From positions 5,400,001 through 5,464,000 of the forward strand of contig CP051187.1 in the NCBI GenBank assembly GCA_038087035.1: a DNA stretch of 64,000 nucleotides, given 5' to 3'. The stretch is from Gloeotrichia echinulata CP02. GTDB lineage: Bacteria; Cyanobacteriota; Cyanobacteriia; Cyanobacteriales; Nostocaceae. Position numbers and translations under genes: made by a program. Positions 34,560 to 42,873 of this stretch are shown here, piece by piece (within the stretch, counting starts at the first letter, position 1; each line of letters starts with the position of its first letter). The notes under the pieces are model-generated. The model was not told the DNA's origin. It was given only the letters and a program-made list of their open reading frames with translations, and did no database searches.

Positions 34560-34746
34560 AGGACTTACGCACTGTACAAATTTGGCATGGTATGCTTTTA
34601 CCAAAATACGTTGTTTCAGGCTTTGATTAATTATTACTTTGATGGTAAACAGACCCGCGTTTTCGGGGTTTAGCATTGCTAAACCCCTACGAAATCTCCG
34701 GTTTTTTATTAACATATTTTGTGTTTTTTGTCAATACGTAAGTCCT
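34560..34746. mobile_element. 187-bp MITE with AGGACTTACG terminal repeats
   Basis: Ends AGGACTTACGCACTGTACAA and its complement TTGTCAATACGTAAGTCCT are good inverted repeats, flanked by TA on both sides (a possible TA target duplication). The interior has a GGGGTTTAGCATTGCTAAACCCC palindrome and no coding capacity. It sits between a hypothetical gene and rpmF, about 120 bp before the latter. Confidence 0.75.
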
Positions 34747-34867
34747 AAAAACAAAATTGACAGACTAGTAGTAAGGGGGATTGGGGATTGTTTTGACTTT
34801 TGTACTTGTGGAAGTCAATGGATCGCTTAGAATAAAAAGGTTGTCAAGAATTGCGATATCCGCTATC

Positions 34868-35041
34868 ATGGCTGTTCCTAAGAAGAAAACATCGAAGTCC
34901 AAAAGAGATAAACGCCGAGCTACCTGGAGGCACAAAGCTGCCGTTGAAGCTAAAAAAGCTCTTTCCCTAGGTAAGTCGATTTTGACTGGACGCTCTACAT
35001 TCGTCTATCCAACTGCTGAAGACGAGGAAGCAGAAGAATAA
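34868..35041 (+). CDS. rpmF: 50S ribosomal protein L32
   Basis: A 57-residue basic protein beginning MAVPKKKTSKSKRDKRRATW, typical of L32, with KALSLGKSILTGRSTFVYP in the middle and an acidic end (EDEEAEE). The start at 34868 fits the family; a longer frame exists upstream but is not used. The usual zinc-binding Cys pairs of some bacterial L32 are absent, as is normal in cyanobacteria and plastids. A perfect 30-bp tandem array begins 10 bp after the stop. Confidence 0.96.
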   Translation: MAVPKKKTSKSKRDKRRATWRHKAAVEAKKALSLGKSILTGRSTFVYPTAEDEEAEE

Positions 35042-35051
35042 TCAATATGTA

Positions 35052-35179
35052 TGGGGACACAACGACCGCTCAGTGCATCGCTGGGGACACAACGACCGCT
35101 CAGTGCATCGCTGGGGACACAACGACCGCTCAGTGCATCGCTGGGGACACAACGACCGCTCAGTGCATCGCTGGGGACT
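35052..35179. repeat. perfect 30-bp tandem array (4.25 copies)
   Basis: Four identical copies of a 30-bp unit (starting TGGGGACACAACGACCGCTC) plus 8 bases of a fifth. There are no spacers, so it is not a CRISPR array. Because 30 is a multiple of three, all frames stay open and generate false reading frames. It fills most of the 176 bp between rpmF and the molybdoenzyme gene. Confidence 0.95.
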
Positions 35180-35217
35180 AATTGCCAAAATAACTGGGTT
35201 TTTATTTTTCTACGAAT

Positions 35218-35808
35218 ATGCTAGGAAAATTTTTTCAGAAACCGCAGCAGGAAGATAGCGATCGCGTTCCTCCTGGTCAATACTTGACTAAGGGTTTTCC
35301 AGTATTAACCTATGGTGCGACCCCGCAAATCAGTACGGAGGAATGGGAGTTGAGGGTTTGGGGTTTGGTAAAACCTGTCAGCTTTACCTGGGCTGACTTT
35401 ATGGCTTTACCTCAACACGAATTTACAGCGGATTTCCACTGTGTAACGCGCTGGTCTAAACTAGATGTTAAGTGGACTGGTATTAAGGTGACAGACTTCA
35501 TGGGTCTAATTGAGGTAGATCCCAAAGCAGTTCACATTATGGAACATTGCTATGGCGGTTATACCACCAATATTTCTATCGAAGATTTTGTTAAGGAAGA
35601 AAACTTTTTTGCCTTTAAAGTTTTTGGTGAACCTTTATCAGCAGAACACGGTGGTCCGATGCGGTTAGTGGTTCCCCACCTCTACGCTTGGAAAAGCGCC
35701 AAGTGGATTAATGGTTTGGAGTTTCTAGATCGCGAACAACCTGGTTTTTGGGAACGCAATGGCTACCATCTCCGTGGCGAACCTTGGGCAGAGGAACGTT
35801 ATAGTTAG
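35218..35808 (+). CDS. sulfite-oxidase-like molybdopterin-dependent oxidoreductase
   Basis: A 196-residue soluble molybdenum-cofactor protein. The Mo-ligating Cys is in ADFHCVTRWSK (about 82), with GYTTNISIEDF and MRLVVPHLYAWKSAKW as cofactor-binding blocks. It lacks the heme, dimerisation and Tat-signal regions of larger sulfite oxidases and MsrP, and is similar to short bacterial proteins of unknown substrate. The start lies 38 bp after a tandem repeat array. Confidence 0.9.
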   Translation: MLGKFFQKPQQEDSDRVPPGQYLTKGFPVLTYGATPQISTEEWELRVWGLVKPVSFTWADFMALPQHEFTADFHCVTRWSKLDVKWTGIKVTDFMGLIEVDPKAVHIMEHCYGGYTTNISIEDFVKEENFFAFKVFGEPLSAEHGGPMRLVVPHLYAWKSAKWINGLEFLDREQPGFWERNGYHLRGEPWAEERYS

Positions 35809-35948
35809 GGAGAACTGGGTAGAGAACCACCTCTGGCTTAGATACCGCAAGGGGTCTAGGCTAAGTGGACTCATTGAAACCTTGAATTCTTCCTTCGGGA
35901 CGCTAACGCGAACGTAGTTAATGGTCGATGAGGTCAAAACCGGTTAAA

Positions 35949-37331
35949 CTAGCCAAATAGCCGCTTTATTATAGGCAATTTGCCTTTATAGGGAGCGTAT
36001 CGCCATTTTAAATCTAACCAAAAGGAGTTTTTCAAAACACTTTTGTAATGGGAAAAGGTGTCAAAACTAGCTTTACCATGATAGCTGCCAATGCCGCTAT
36101 CACCTACACCACCAAATGGTAAAGATGAAACGCCAACTTGCATTACTGTGTCGTTAAGACAAACTCCACCGGATGAAGTTTCCTGCAAGATACGCTGTTG
36201 CAGGTTTTTGTTTTGGGAAAATAGGTATAAAGCCAAGGGTTTTGGTCGAGAATTAATTAAGGCGATGGCTTCTGTAATATCAGAATATTCAATTATTGGC
36301 AGAATCGGCCCAAAAATTTCCTCTTGCATGATGGGATCTGTCAAGGAAACGTTATGAATTACTGTCGGAGCAATATAACGCTCTCCTGGTTCAGTTTCTC
36401 CGCCAATGAGAATTTCACCATCTTTGAGTAGATTGACTAATCTCTCAAAGTGTTGTTGCGTAATAATTCTGGCATAATCAGGACTGGTTGCGGGATTGTC
36501 GCCATAAAATTCCTGAAGGCATTTTTTCAGACTATCTACTAAATTAGTTTTGATTTTTTTATCTACTAAAATATAGTCAGGAGCAATACAAGTTTGTCCG
36601 GCGTTAATAAACTTACCCCAAGTAATTCTTTTGGCAGTATGTTCTAGATTAATTTCAGTATCTACAATACAAGGACTTTTACCGCCTAATTCCAAGGTAA
36701 CTGGTGTGAGATTTTTAGCTGCGGCTTCCATCACAATTTTGCCCACAGCTGTACCACCAGTAAAAAAGAGATGATCGAACTTTTCTGCTATGAGTTTTTG
36801 ACTGGTTTCTCTCCCTCCTTCCAGCAATGCAATATATGCAGGATCAAAATGTTTGCCAATGATTTCAGCTAAGAGACGAGAAGTATGGGGGGAAAGTTCT
36901 GAAGGTTTAATAATTGCACAATTACCGGCGGTTATTGCACCTACTAAAGGTGAAATAACTAATTGAAATGGATAATTCCAAGGACCAATAATCAAAACTA
37001 CCCCTAGTGGTTCTGGATAAATTCGGGCACTATATGAAAAAAAGTCAATGGGAACTTCTGCTTTTTTGGGTTTTGTCCAAGTTTTAATATGTTTTATGGC
37101 ATAATCAATTTCCTTAGTTACTAAAATTTCTGTTGCGTAAGTCTCAAATTCTGGTTTATTTAAATCTGCTTTCAAAGCCTGTAGAATTTCTTGCTCATTC
37201 TCCAGAATTGCCTGTTTGATAATTTTCAGTTGGGCTATCCTAAAAGCAACATCTTTAGTTTTACCAGTTTGAAAAAATTGACGTTGTTGACGAATAATTT
37301 CAGCGGGAATTGATAATTCAGTAATCATCAT
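35949..37331 (-). CDS. aldehyde dehydrogenase (class 3 type)
   Basis: An NAD(P)-dependent aldehyde dehydrogenase of 460 residues. It has IIGPWNYPFQL, FTGGTAVGK, the general base in TLELGGKSP and the catalytic Cys in NAGQTCIAPDY. The C-terminal region with PFGGVGDSGIGSYHG and a membrane-proximal hydrophobic end fits fatty-aldehyde dehydrogenases, which in cyanobacteria oxidise fatty aldehydes. The ATG at 37331 is used; upstream in-frame starts would overlap the preceding gene. It lies 4 bp after the hybrid kinase stop, so the two are co-transcribed. Confidence 0.93.
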   Translation of the reverse strand: MMITELSIPAEIIRQQRQFFQTGKTKDVAFRIAQLKIIKQAILENEQEILQALKADLNKPEFETYATEILVTKEIDYAIKHIKTWTKPKKAEVPIDFFSYSARIYPEPLGVVLIIGPWNYPFQLVISPLVGAITAGNCAIIKPSELSPHTSRLLAEIIGKHFDPAYIALLEGGRETSQKLIAEKFDHLFFTGGTAVGKIVMEAAAKNLTPVTLELGGKSPCIVDTEINLEHTAKRITWGKFINAGQTCIAPDYILVDKKIKTNLVDSLKKCLQEFYGDNPATSPDYARIITQQHFERLVNLLKDGEILIGGETEPGERYIAPTVIHNVSLTDPIMQEEIFGPILPIIEYSDITEAIALINSRPKPLALYLFSQNKNLQQRILQETSSGGVCLNDTVMQVGVSSLPFGGVGDSGIGSYHGKASFDTFSHYKSVLKNSFWLDLKWRYAPYKGKLPIIKRLFG

Positions 37332-37335
37332 TTTT

Positions 37336-38481
37336 TTACTGTTTGATAGGTAGAATGACAATAAATGCGCTACCTTTACCTAATTCAGAATTTACCAGAA
37401 TAGTGCCTTGATGTGCCTCGACAATTCGGCGAGAAAGGTAAAGACCTAAGCCGCTACCGGCACTCTTGTGACTACCTTGGCGAAATCGTTGAAACAAAGT
37501 AGCTTGTTCTTGGGGGGGGATACCAGGGCCTGTATCCGCTAATTCAATAGTAATATAGTCAGTGCCAGTAGAATTGAAACTGAACTCGGAGTAGAAACTT
37601 TTGCCACTTTCCAGCGCCGAGGTGAGGCGGATAGATATTGAGCCAGAGTCAGTAAATTTGATAGCATTGCCGATAAGGTTAGTGAATAAGCGATGCAATT
37701 CTAAGCGATCGCCCATGACTTTGCTGATGGTTAAATTCGGCGGAAAATCGAGATTGATTGGTAGTGCTTTTTGTTCAGCTAAGGGTGTCAATTCGCCAAC
37801 CACCTCCTCTAGTAACTGGCCGAGATTGACTGGTTGAAACGCCAGGGTTTTGCGCCCGGCTTCAAAGCGATAAACTTCTAATAAAGTATTGACCATAGAA
37901 AGCAGGTTAGTATTACTACGAGCCATGATCGTAATTACTTCCTGCATTTGCGGGGATAAAGCGCCCAAAGCACCCTGTTGAAACAGCATCAGAATGCGAT
38001 CAGCAGCTACTAAGGGGGTGCGTAAATCGTGGGTGAGACGGGAGACAAAATCTTCTCTTTGACGGGCGATTTCATCCCGTTCATCGATACTGTGCTTCAA
38101 CCGCAACAGCGATCGCACCCTGGCTAGCAATTCATCTACTGTTACAGGCTTGCGGATAAAATCATCAGCACCTAAGTCTAATCCTTGAGCGACATTCGGC
38201 GCATCGTGGGCAGTAATCAGCAGTATGGGGATATATTGTGGTAATTTCGTATTTGCACGGACACGTCTGGTAACTTCGTAACCATCCATACCAGGCATCA
38301 TTAGATCCAGTAGAACCAAGTCACAAGGGGAATTTTCCAGTTGCGTCAATGCGGAAGCACCATTTTCTGCGGTGCTAATTGTGTAGCCTTCTTCCTCCAA
38401 AATAGTTTTGATCAAAAACACGTTATCTGGAGAATCGTCTACAACCAAAATTTTGTCAGGGCGGGAAGATGGGGAATTCAT
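37336..38481 (-). CDS. response regulator-histidine kinase hybrid
   Basis: A 381-residue protein with an N-terminal receiver (VVDDS acidic pair, phospho-Asp in LVLLDLMMPGMDGYE, Lys in DDFIRKP), a short coiled linker, a HisKA dimerisation segment with the phospho-His in SRLTHDLRTPL, and an HATPase domain (NLIGNAIKF, DTGPGIP, GSGLGLYLSRR). It has no sensor or membrane segment, so it acts in a phosphorelay with an upstream kinase. The ATG at 38481 is chosen over 38574 because the receiver then starts at the usual distance. It is the first gene of an operon with aldehyde dehydrogenase. Confidence 0.93.
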   Translation of the reverse strand: MNSPSSRPDKILVVDDSPDNVFLIKTILEEEGYTISTAENGASALTQLENSPCDLVLLDLMMPGMDGYEVTRRVRANTKLPQYIPILLITAHDAPNVAQGLDLGADDFIRKPVTVDELLARVRSLLRLKHSIDERDEIARQREDFVSRLTHDLRTPLVAADRILMLFQQGALGALSPQMQEVITIMARSNTNLLSMVNTLLEVYRFEAGRKTLAFQPVNLGQLLEEVVGELTPLAEQKALPINLDFPPNLTISKVMGDRLELHRLFTNLIGNAIKFTDSGSISIRLTSALESGKSFYSEFSFNSTGTDYITIELADTGPGIPPQEQATLFQRFRQGSHKSAGSGLGLYLSRRIVEAHQGTILVNSELGKGSAFIVILPIKQ

Positions 38482-38931
38482 ATAGCAGTAAGATATATAG
38501 TTGACGTAAGCTTTTGCCATATTAGCTGTATTTGTAACAATTTGTTGATATTTTCTGGACTTTACCCCCCCCATTCCAGAAACATTATTTACCTGTAAAT
38601 AAGTATTAAATCCCTGTTTAATTTTAGATTAGCTTCAAGAGAGCTAGATTAATTACTAACTCATTGAATCATGGCTGGTAAACTTTGAAAACTGAATACA
38701 GCAGATAACGACGCAATTTTAGTCTTTTATTATACTAATACATACGGATAAGGCATATGGAGGGATAGGCGACGTACCCCTTGTTATAGAGTAGATTGAC
38801 TGTGGAGGGGAGTTAGGAGTTAGAGATTTCGAGAAACTCGCAATAAAATCCACTCATCTCATCCAAGTTAATAGGTAGCAGAAATGCTTAATTGGGATGA
38901 TATTTTTAACATTTTTATCTGAGCTTTTTGC
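38482..38931. other. A/T-rich intergenic region
   Basis: About 450 bp upstream of the hybrid kinase. It should hold that operon's promoter. Apart from one GGGAGTTAGGAGTTA heptamer trace at 38811, I see nothing. Confidence 0.4.
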
Positions 38932-38971
38932 AGGATGAAGGAATAGCGATCGCCAGCATATCCTTCATCCT
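38932..38971 (-). terminator. hairpin after the Rpn-like gene
   Basis: A perfect 11-bp stem (AGGATGAAGGA / TCCTTCATCCT) with a HIP1 octamer in the loop, directly after the stop codon of the minus-strand gene at 38978. Confidence 0.55.
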
Positions 38972-38977
38972 ATATGC

Positions 38978-39931
38978 TCATGTTTGGGAGCCAATATTCT
39001 CCAAGAGTTGCTGAAATTCTGCCACCGAAGGAATAGCGATCGCTCTTTTATGCAGTGTTTTTAGTACTGATGGTTCTCCTATCCCATTGATAGCTTCCAC
39101 AATAGCACTTGGCACTTCTGCAAACCGTGTTTCTAAAACTTCAATCACATTTTCTCGACTTGTTTGAAGAATTCCTTCTTCTTTTGCGAGGCGTTCAATA
39201 CTAGTTACATACCGCATTCTACTTGTCTCCTCGTAACTTCTCACTACTGTTTTGAAACTACTTGTCAACTCTTTTGGCAAAACCATGATCCAGTCGATAA
39301 ATCGAAACAATTGCTGAACATCTTCGCGACTGTATCCCCTCTCAAACAGCCTTCTGACTAGGCTTAATTTCCACTGTAGCCTACTCTCTGGATTGCGGTG
39401 GGTCGCCTTGGTCTTTAGATGCGCCATCACAACTACCCCAAAGGGGTTGGTAGTTTCCTCTAGGGTTTCCCAGCTTTGTTCATAATCCAACAGTTTCGCT
39501 ACGGGAAACTCTAAGCTGACACGACATCCCCCAAGTTGATAGCTGTAGCTGGAAGGTCGCCAATTGGCTTGTTCATCAGCTAACACAGCCAAGCTAATGA
39601 CTCGCTTTTTATGACGGTCAAACAAGCGGTAATTGTAGGTGTACATCCGTTCGGGAAATTGGCTGTCATATTTTCCTTGAACTTCTACGTGAACTAATAC
39701 CCAAGCCTCTTCCCCATCCAACAGCCAAACTTTGGCGACTTTATCGACCAAACGCCGCCCAATTTCTGCATCTGGTTCTAGTTGTTGGAGTTCCGTATCG
39801 AGAAATTCATAAGGTCGTGTCCAGTCAATTTCGGCGTAAGCTAGGGGAAAAAAGAATTCCAGAAAGTTAGGAAAATATAACTCAATAACTTCTTTCCAAG
39901 GACTATCGTAATCTATAGATTGCTCGGTCAT
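38978..39931 (-). CDS. Rpn/PD-(D/E)XK transposase-like nuclease family protein
   Basis: A 317-residue protein of the type often annotated as Rpn-family recombination-promoting nuclease or cytosolic protein. The N terminus (PWKEVIELYFPNFLEFFFP) and the block LVHVEVQGKYDSQFPERMYTYNYRLFDR give the Glu-x-Gln-x-Lys variant of a PD-(D/E)XK core. The C-terminal half is helical. Such genes occur in many copies in filamentous cyanobacteria. It starts 3 bp downstream of the ureC stop on the same strand, so it may be read through from the urease operon. Confidence 0.82.
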   Translation of the reverse strand: MTEQSIDYDSPWKEVIELYFPNFLEFFFPLAYAEIDWTRPYEFLDTELQQLEPDAEIGRRLVDKVAKVWLLDGEEAWVLVHVEVQGKYDSQFPERMYTYNYRLFDRHKKRVISLAVLADEQANWRPSSYSYQLGGCRVSLEFPVAKLLDYEQSWETLEETTNPFGVVVMAHLKTKATHRNPESRLQWKLSLVRRLFERGYSREDVQQLFRFIDWIMVLPKELTSSFKTVVRSYEETSRMRYVTSIERLAKEEGILQTSRENVIEVLETRFAEVPSAIVEAINGIGEPSVLKTLHKRAIAIPSVAEFQQLLENIGSQT

Positions 39932-39934
39932 AAA

Positions 39935-41641
39935 TTAAAACAAAAAATAACGCTGCGCCATTGGTAAAACTGTTGCGGGTTCGCAAATCAGCAACTCACC
40001 ATCAGCCCTAACCTCATAAGTTTCCGGATCTACTTCAATTTGAGGTAATGCATCATTCAACTTCAAATCCCGCTTAGTTAATTGGCGAGTTCCCGAAACC
40101 GCAACCGCTATTTTTTGTAAACCCAATTGGTGCGGAATTTCCCTTTCTAAAGCCGCCTGTGAAACAAAAGTTAATGATGTAGCGTGACGCGCACCAGCAA
40201 AACTACCAAACATCGGTCGCATATGCACTGGTTGCGGTGTAGGAATACTGGCGTTAGCATCGCCCATCTGTGACCAAGCAATCAAACCGCCCTTAATCAC
40301 AATTTCTGGCTTGACGCCAAAAAACGCCGGACGCCACAAACACAAATCGGCGAATTTCCCCTCTTCCACTGAACCCACATACTGAGAAATGCCATGAGTA
40401 ATTGCGGGATTTATCGTGTATTTAGCAACATATCGCTTGACTCGATTATTATCGGCTAACCCATCTCCTGCAATGCTTCCACGCTGCACCTTCATTTTAT
40501 GGGCTGTTTGCCATGTGCGGATTATTACCTCACCTACCCTGCCCATAGCTTGCGAATCAGAAGAAATCATGCTAAAAGCGCCCAAGTCGTGCAAAATGTC
40601 TTCAGCGGCGATAGTTTCGCGACGGATGCGGGACTCAGCAAAAGCCACATCCTCCGGGATTCCAGAGTCGAGGTGATGACATACCATCAACATATCCAGG
40701 TGTTCTTCTAAGGTGTTGACGGTGTAAGGGCGTGTGGGGTTGGTGGAAGAGGGGAGAACATTGGCTTGACCACAGACTTTGATGATATCCGGTGCGTGAC
40801 CTCCCCCAGCGCCTTCCGTGTGGTAGGTATGGATAGCACGATTTTTGAAAGCGGCGATAGTATCTTCGACAAATCCCGCTTCGTTGAGGGTATCTGTATG
40901 AATAGCTACCTGAATATCATATTCATCGGCAACAGTGAGGCTAGTATCAATTGTTGCCGGAGTAGTTCCCCAATCTTCGTGCAGCTTTAACCCCATTGCC
41001 CCCGCTACCACTTGTTCTACAAGCCCTTGGGGTTGACTAGCATTACCTTTGCCTAAAAATCCTAAGTTCATCGGAAAAGCATCAGCGGCTTGTAGCATTC
41101 GGTAAATATTCCAGGGTCCGGGGGTGCAGGTAGTGGCATTTGTACCCGTAGCAGGTCCGGTACCACCGCCAATCATGGTAGTAATACCAGAAGCGATCGC
41201 CACTTCAATCTGTTGGGGACAAATAAAATGAATATGGCTATCGATCCCACCAGCCGTGAGAATCATTCCCTCACCGGCTAAAGCTTCAGTTCCCGGTCCA
41301 ATAATAATATCTATATTGTCTTGAATATAGGGATTACCTGCTTTACCAATTTTGAAAATTTTCCCATTTTTAATGCCGATATCCGCTTTAACAATTCCCC
41401 ACCAATCGAGAATTAAAGCATTAGTAATCACTAAATCTACCGCCCCATCAGCATTAGAAATAGGGGATTGTCCCATGCCATCTCTAATAACTTTACCACC
41501 GCCAAACTTAACTTCATCACCGTAGGTTGTGAAGTCTTGTTCAACTTCAATAAATAATTCTGTATCCGCAAGTCGGATGCGATCGCCTACGGTTGGTCCA
41601 TAGGTTTCGGCGTAGGCGCGGCGATTCATTCTGTAAGGCAT
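39935..41641 (-). CDS. ureC: urease subunit alpha
   Basis: Catalytic nickel subunit hydrolysing urea to ammonia and carbamate. The 568-residue protein has the metal ligands in GGIDSHIHFICP, the Lys to be carbamylated in GLKLHEDWG, the His in HTYHTEGAGGGHAPD and the flap region MVCHHLD. AGGAG precedes the ATG. Downstream order on the minus strand is ureD, ureA, ureB, then ureC, but an opposite-strand gene separates ureB from ureC by about 570 bp. Accessory genes ureE, ureF and ureG are not in the window. Confidence 0.98.
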   Translation of the reverse strand: MPYRMNRRAYAETYGPTVGDRIRLADTELFIEVEQDFTTYGDEVKFGGGKVIRDGMGQSPISNADGAVDLVITNALILDWWGIVKADIGIKNGKIFKIGKAGNPYIQDNIDIIIGPGTEALAGEGMILTAGGIDSHIHFICPQQIEVAIASGITTMIGGGTGPATGTNATTCTPGPWNIYRMLQAADAFPMNLGFLGKGNASQPQGLVEQVVAGAMGLKLHEDWGTTPATIDTSLTVADEYDIQVAIHTDTLNEAGFVEDTIAAFKNRAIHTYHTEGAGGGHAPDIIKVCGQANVLPSSTNPTRPYTVNTLEEHLDMLMVCHHLDSGIPEDVAFAESRIRRETIAAEDILHDLGAFSMISSDSQAMGRVGEVIIRTWQTAHKMKVQRGSIAGDGLADNNRVKRYVAKYTINPAITHGISQYVGSVEEGKFADLCLWRPAFFGVKPEIVIKGGLIAWSQMGDANASIPTPQPVHMRPMFGSFAGARHATSLTFVSQAALEREIPHQLGLQKIAVAVSGTRQLTKRDLKLNDALPQIEVDPETYEVRADGELLICEPATVLPMAQRYFLF

Positions 41642-41675
41642 AATATACTCCTAAAAACTGAGGTTAGAATTGAGT

Positions 41676-41720
41676 TTAAACGCAAAGGAACGCTGAGGTA
41701 AACGCGGAGGTACGCTGAGT
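41676..41720. repeat. left inverted repeat of the GxxExxY cassette
   Basis: About 45 bp (TTAAACGCAAAGGAACGCTG onwards) that is the near-perfect complement of 42097-42142. It ends exactly at the GxxExxY start codon. Confidence 0.85.
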
Positions 41721-42098
41721 ATGGATGAGAATGATTTGAGTGGGGTAATAATTGGTTGTGGAATGCGAGTTCATACTGCGTTGGGGCCAGGGTTGTTGGA
41801 ATCAGCGTATGAAGAGTGTTTGTATTATGAATTGAAGAAGAAGGGATTTCGTGTTGGTAAGCAGGTTCCGTTACCCCTGGTATACGAAGAGGTAGAATTG
41901 GATTGTGTTTACCGATTGGATTTAATGGTAGAAAATAAAGTAATTATTGAAGTCAAATCTGTGGAATCTATCAAACCAATTCACTCTGTACAACTTTTAA
42001 CTTACCTGAAACTCACTAATTGTAAACTCGGTCTTCTCCTCAATTTTAATGTTCTCCACCTCAAAGAAGGCATCAAACGTGTAGCGAACAAACTCTAA
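41721..42098 (+). CDS. GxxExxY protein
   Basis: A 125-residue protein named for its motif, here GLLESAYEECL (Gly-x-x-Glu-x-x-Tyr region, about 23-33). A later block RLDLMVENKVIIEVKSVE (about 75-92) is a PD-(D/E)XK-type core with Asp and Glu-x-Lys. The function is unknown, and a nuclease role is inferred from fold. It lies on the plus strand between ureB and ureC and is tightly flanked by roughly 45-bp inverted repeats, so it seems to be an inserted cassette. No ribosome-binding site is obvious; the repeat runs into the ATG. Confidence 0.88.
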   Translation: MDENDLSGVIIGCGMRVHTALGPGLLESAYEECLYYELKKKGFRVGKQVPLPLVYEEVELDCVYRLDLMVENKVIIEVKSVESIKPIHSVQLLTYLKLTNCKLGLLLNFNVLHLKEGIKRVANKL

Positions 42099-42142
42099 CT
42101 CCGCGTACCTTTGCGTTTACCTCAGCGTTCCTCTGCGTTAAA
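42097..42142. repeat. right inverted repeat of the GxxExxY cassette
   Basis: Complement of 41676-41720 with about six differences. It overlaps the GxxExxY stop codon by two bases. A degenerate third copy (AACGCAAAGGGGCACAAAGG) follows at 42163. Confidence 0.85.
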
Positions 42143-42207
42143 AAATAAATATACCGTTTTTTAACGCAAAGGGGCACAAAGGGAAGCGCTAAGTTACGCA
42201 AAGGTTT

Positions 42208-42513
42208 TTAGAGGTTTCCGTTAATTTTGGCATTGAAACCGTAGACTTGACGACTACCAACTAAAGGAACTAAAGTGACTTCTTTTTCATCACCTGGTTC
42301 AAAGCGAACTGCAGTCCCGGCGGGAATATCGAGACGCATTCCTTTGGCTTGTTCTCTGTCAAAATTCAAAGCGGCGTTGACTTCAAAAAAGTGAAAATGG
42401 GAACCGATTTGAATTGGGCGATCGCCTGTATTTGCTACGATTAATTTGGTAGTTGGACGACCGAAATTTAATTCAATTTCTCCCTCTGGTGTGATGATTT
42501 CTCCGGGAATCAT
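42208..42513 (-). CDS. ureB: urease subunit beta
   Basis: A 101-residue structural urease subunit with the typical start MIPGEIITPEGEIELN and the blocks RPIQIGSHFHFFEVN and GTAVRFEPGDEKEV. The ATG at 42513 is chosen because it fits the family start and has AAAGGAG upstream; the frame is open to 42543. It lies 30 bp after ureA. Transcription towards ureC would have to cross the opposing GxxExxY gene. Confidence 0.97.
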   Translation of the reverse strand: MIPGEIITPEGEIELNFGRPTTKLIVANTGDRPIQIGSHFHFFEVNAALNFDREQAKGMRLDIPAGTAVRFEPGDEKEVTLVPLVGSRQVYGFNAKINGNL

Positions 42514-42543
42514 ACTTTGCTCCTTTGCTCCTTTGTGCGACAA

Positions 42544-42846
42544 TTAACGAATTGGCTCATGCACTGTTACCAACTTTGTCCCATCAGGAAAAGTTGCTTC
42601 CACTTGCACATCATGAATCATTTCCGGGACACCTTCCATCACATCATTCCGCGTTAACAAGGTAGTACCATAACTCATTAATTCTGCTACAGTTTGTCCA
42701 TCTCTCGCACCTTCTAAAATAGCAGCAGAAATATAAGCCACCGCTTCGGGATAATTCAATTTCAACCCTCTTGCTTTACGTCTTTCTGCTAACAAAGCAG
42801 CCGTAAAAATCAATAATTTATCCTTCTCTTGCGGCGTCAATTGCAT
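42544..42846 (-). CDS. ureA: urease subunit gamma
   Basis: A 100-residue urease subunit with MQLTPQEKDKLLIFTAALLA, RKARGLKLNYPEAVA and the late MIHDVQVEATFPDGTKLVTVH, full-length for the family. The GAGGAGG ribosome site precedes the ATG. It is 27 bp after ureD and part of the minus-strand urease operon. Confidence 0.97.
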   Translation of the reverse strand: MQLTPQEKDKLLIFTAALLAERRKARGLKLNYPEAVAYISAAILEGARDGQTVAELMSYGTTLLTRNDVMEGVPEMIHDVQVEATFPDGTKLVTVHEPIR

Positions 42847-42873
42847 TTCTTCCTCCTCTGTGTTTTCTGGGGT

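Noticed and set aside
35052..35179. CRISPR array
   Set aside because: Units are directly adjoining with no spacers and no cas genes are in the window.
35073..35258. Open frame encoding HRWGHNDRSV repeats
   Set aside because: It exists only because the 30-bp array is a multiple of three; it has no ribosome site and overlaps the molybdoenzyme start.
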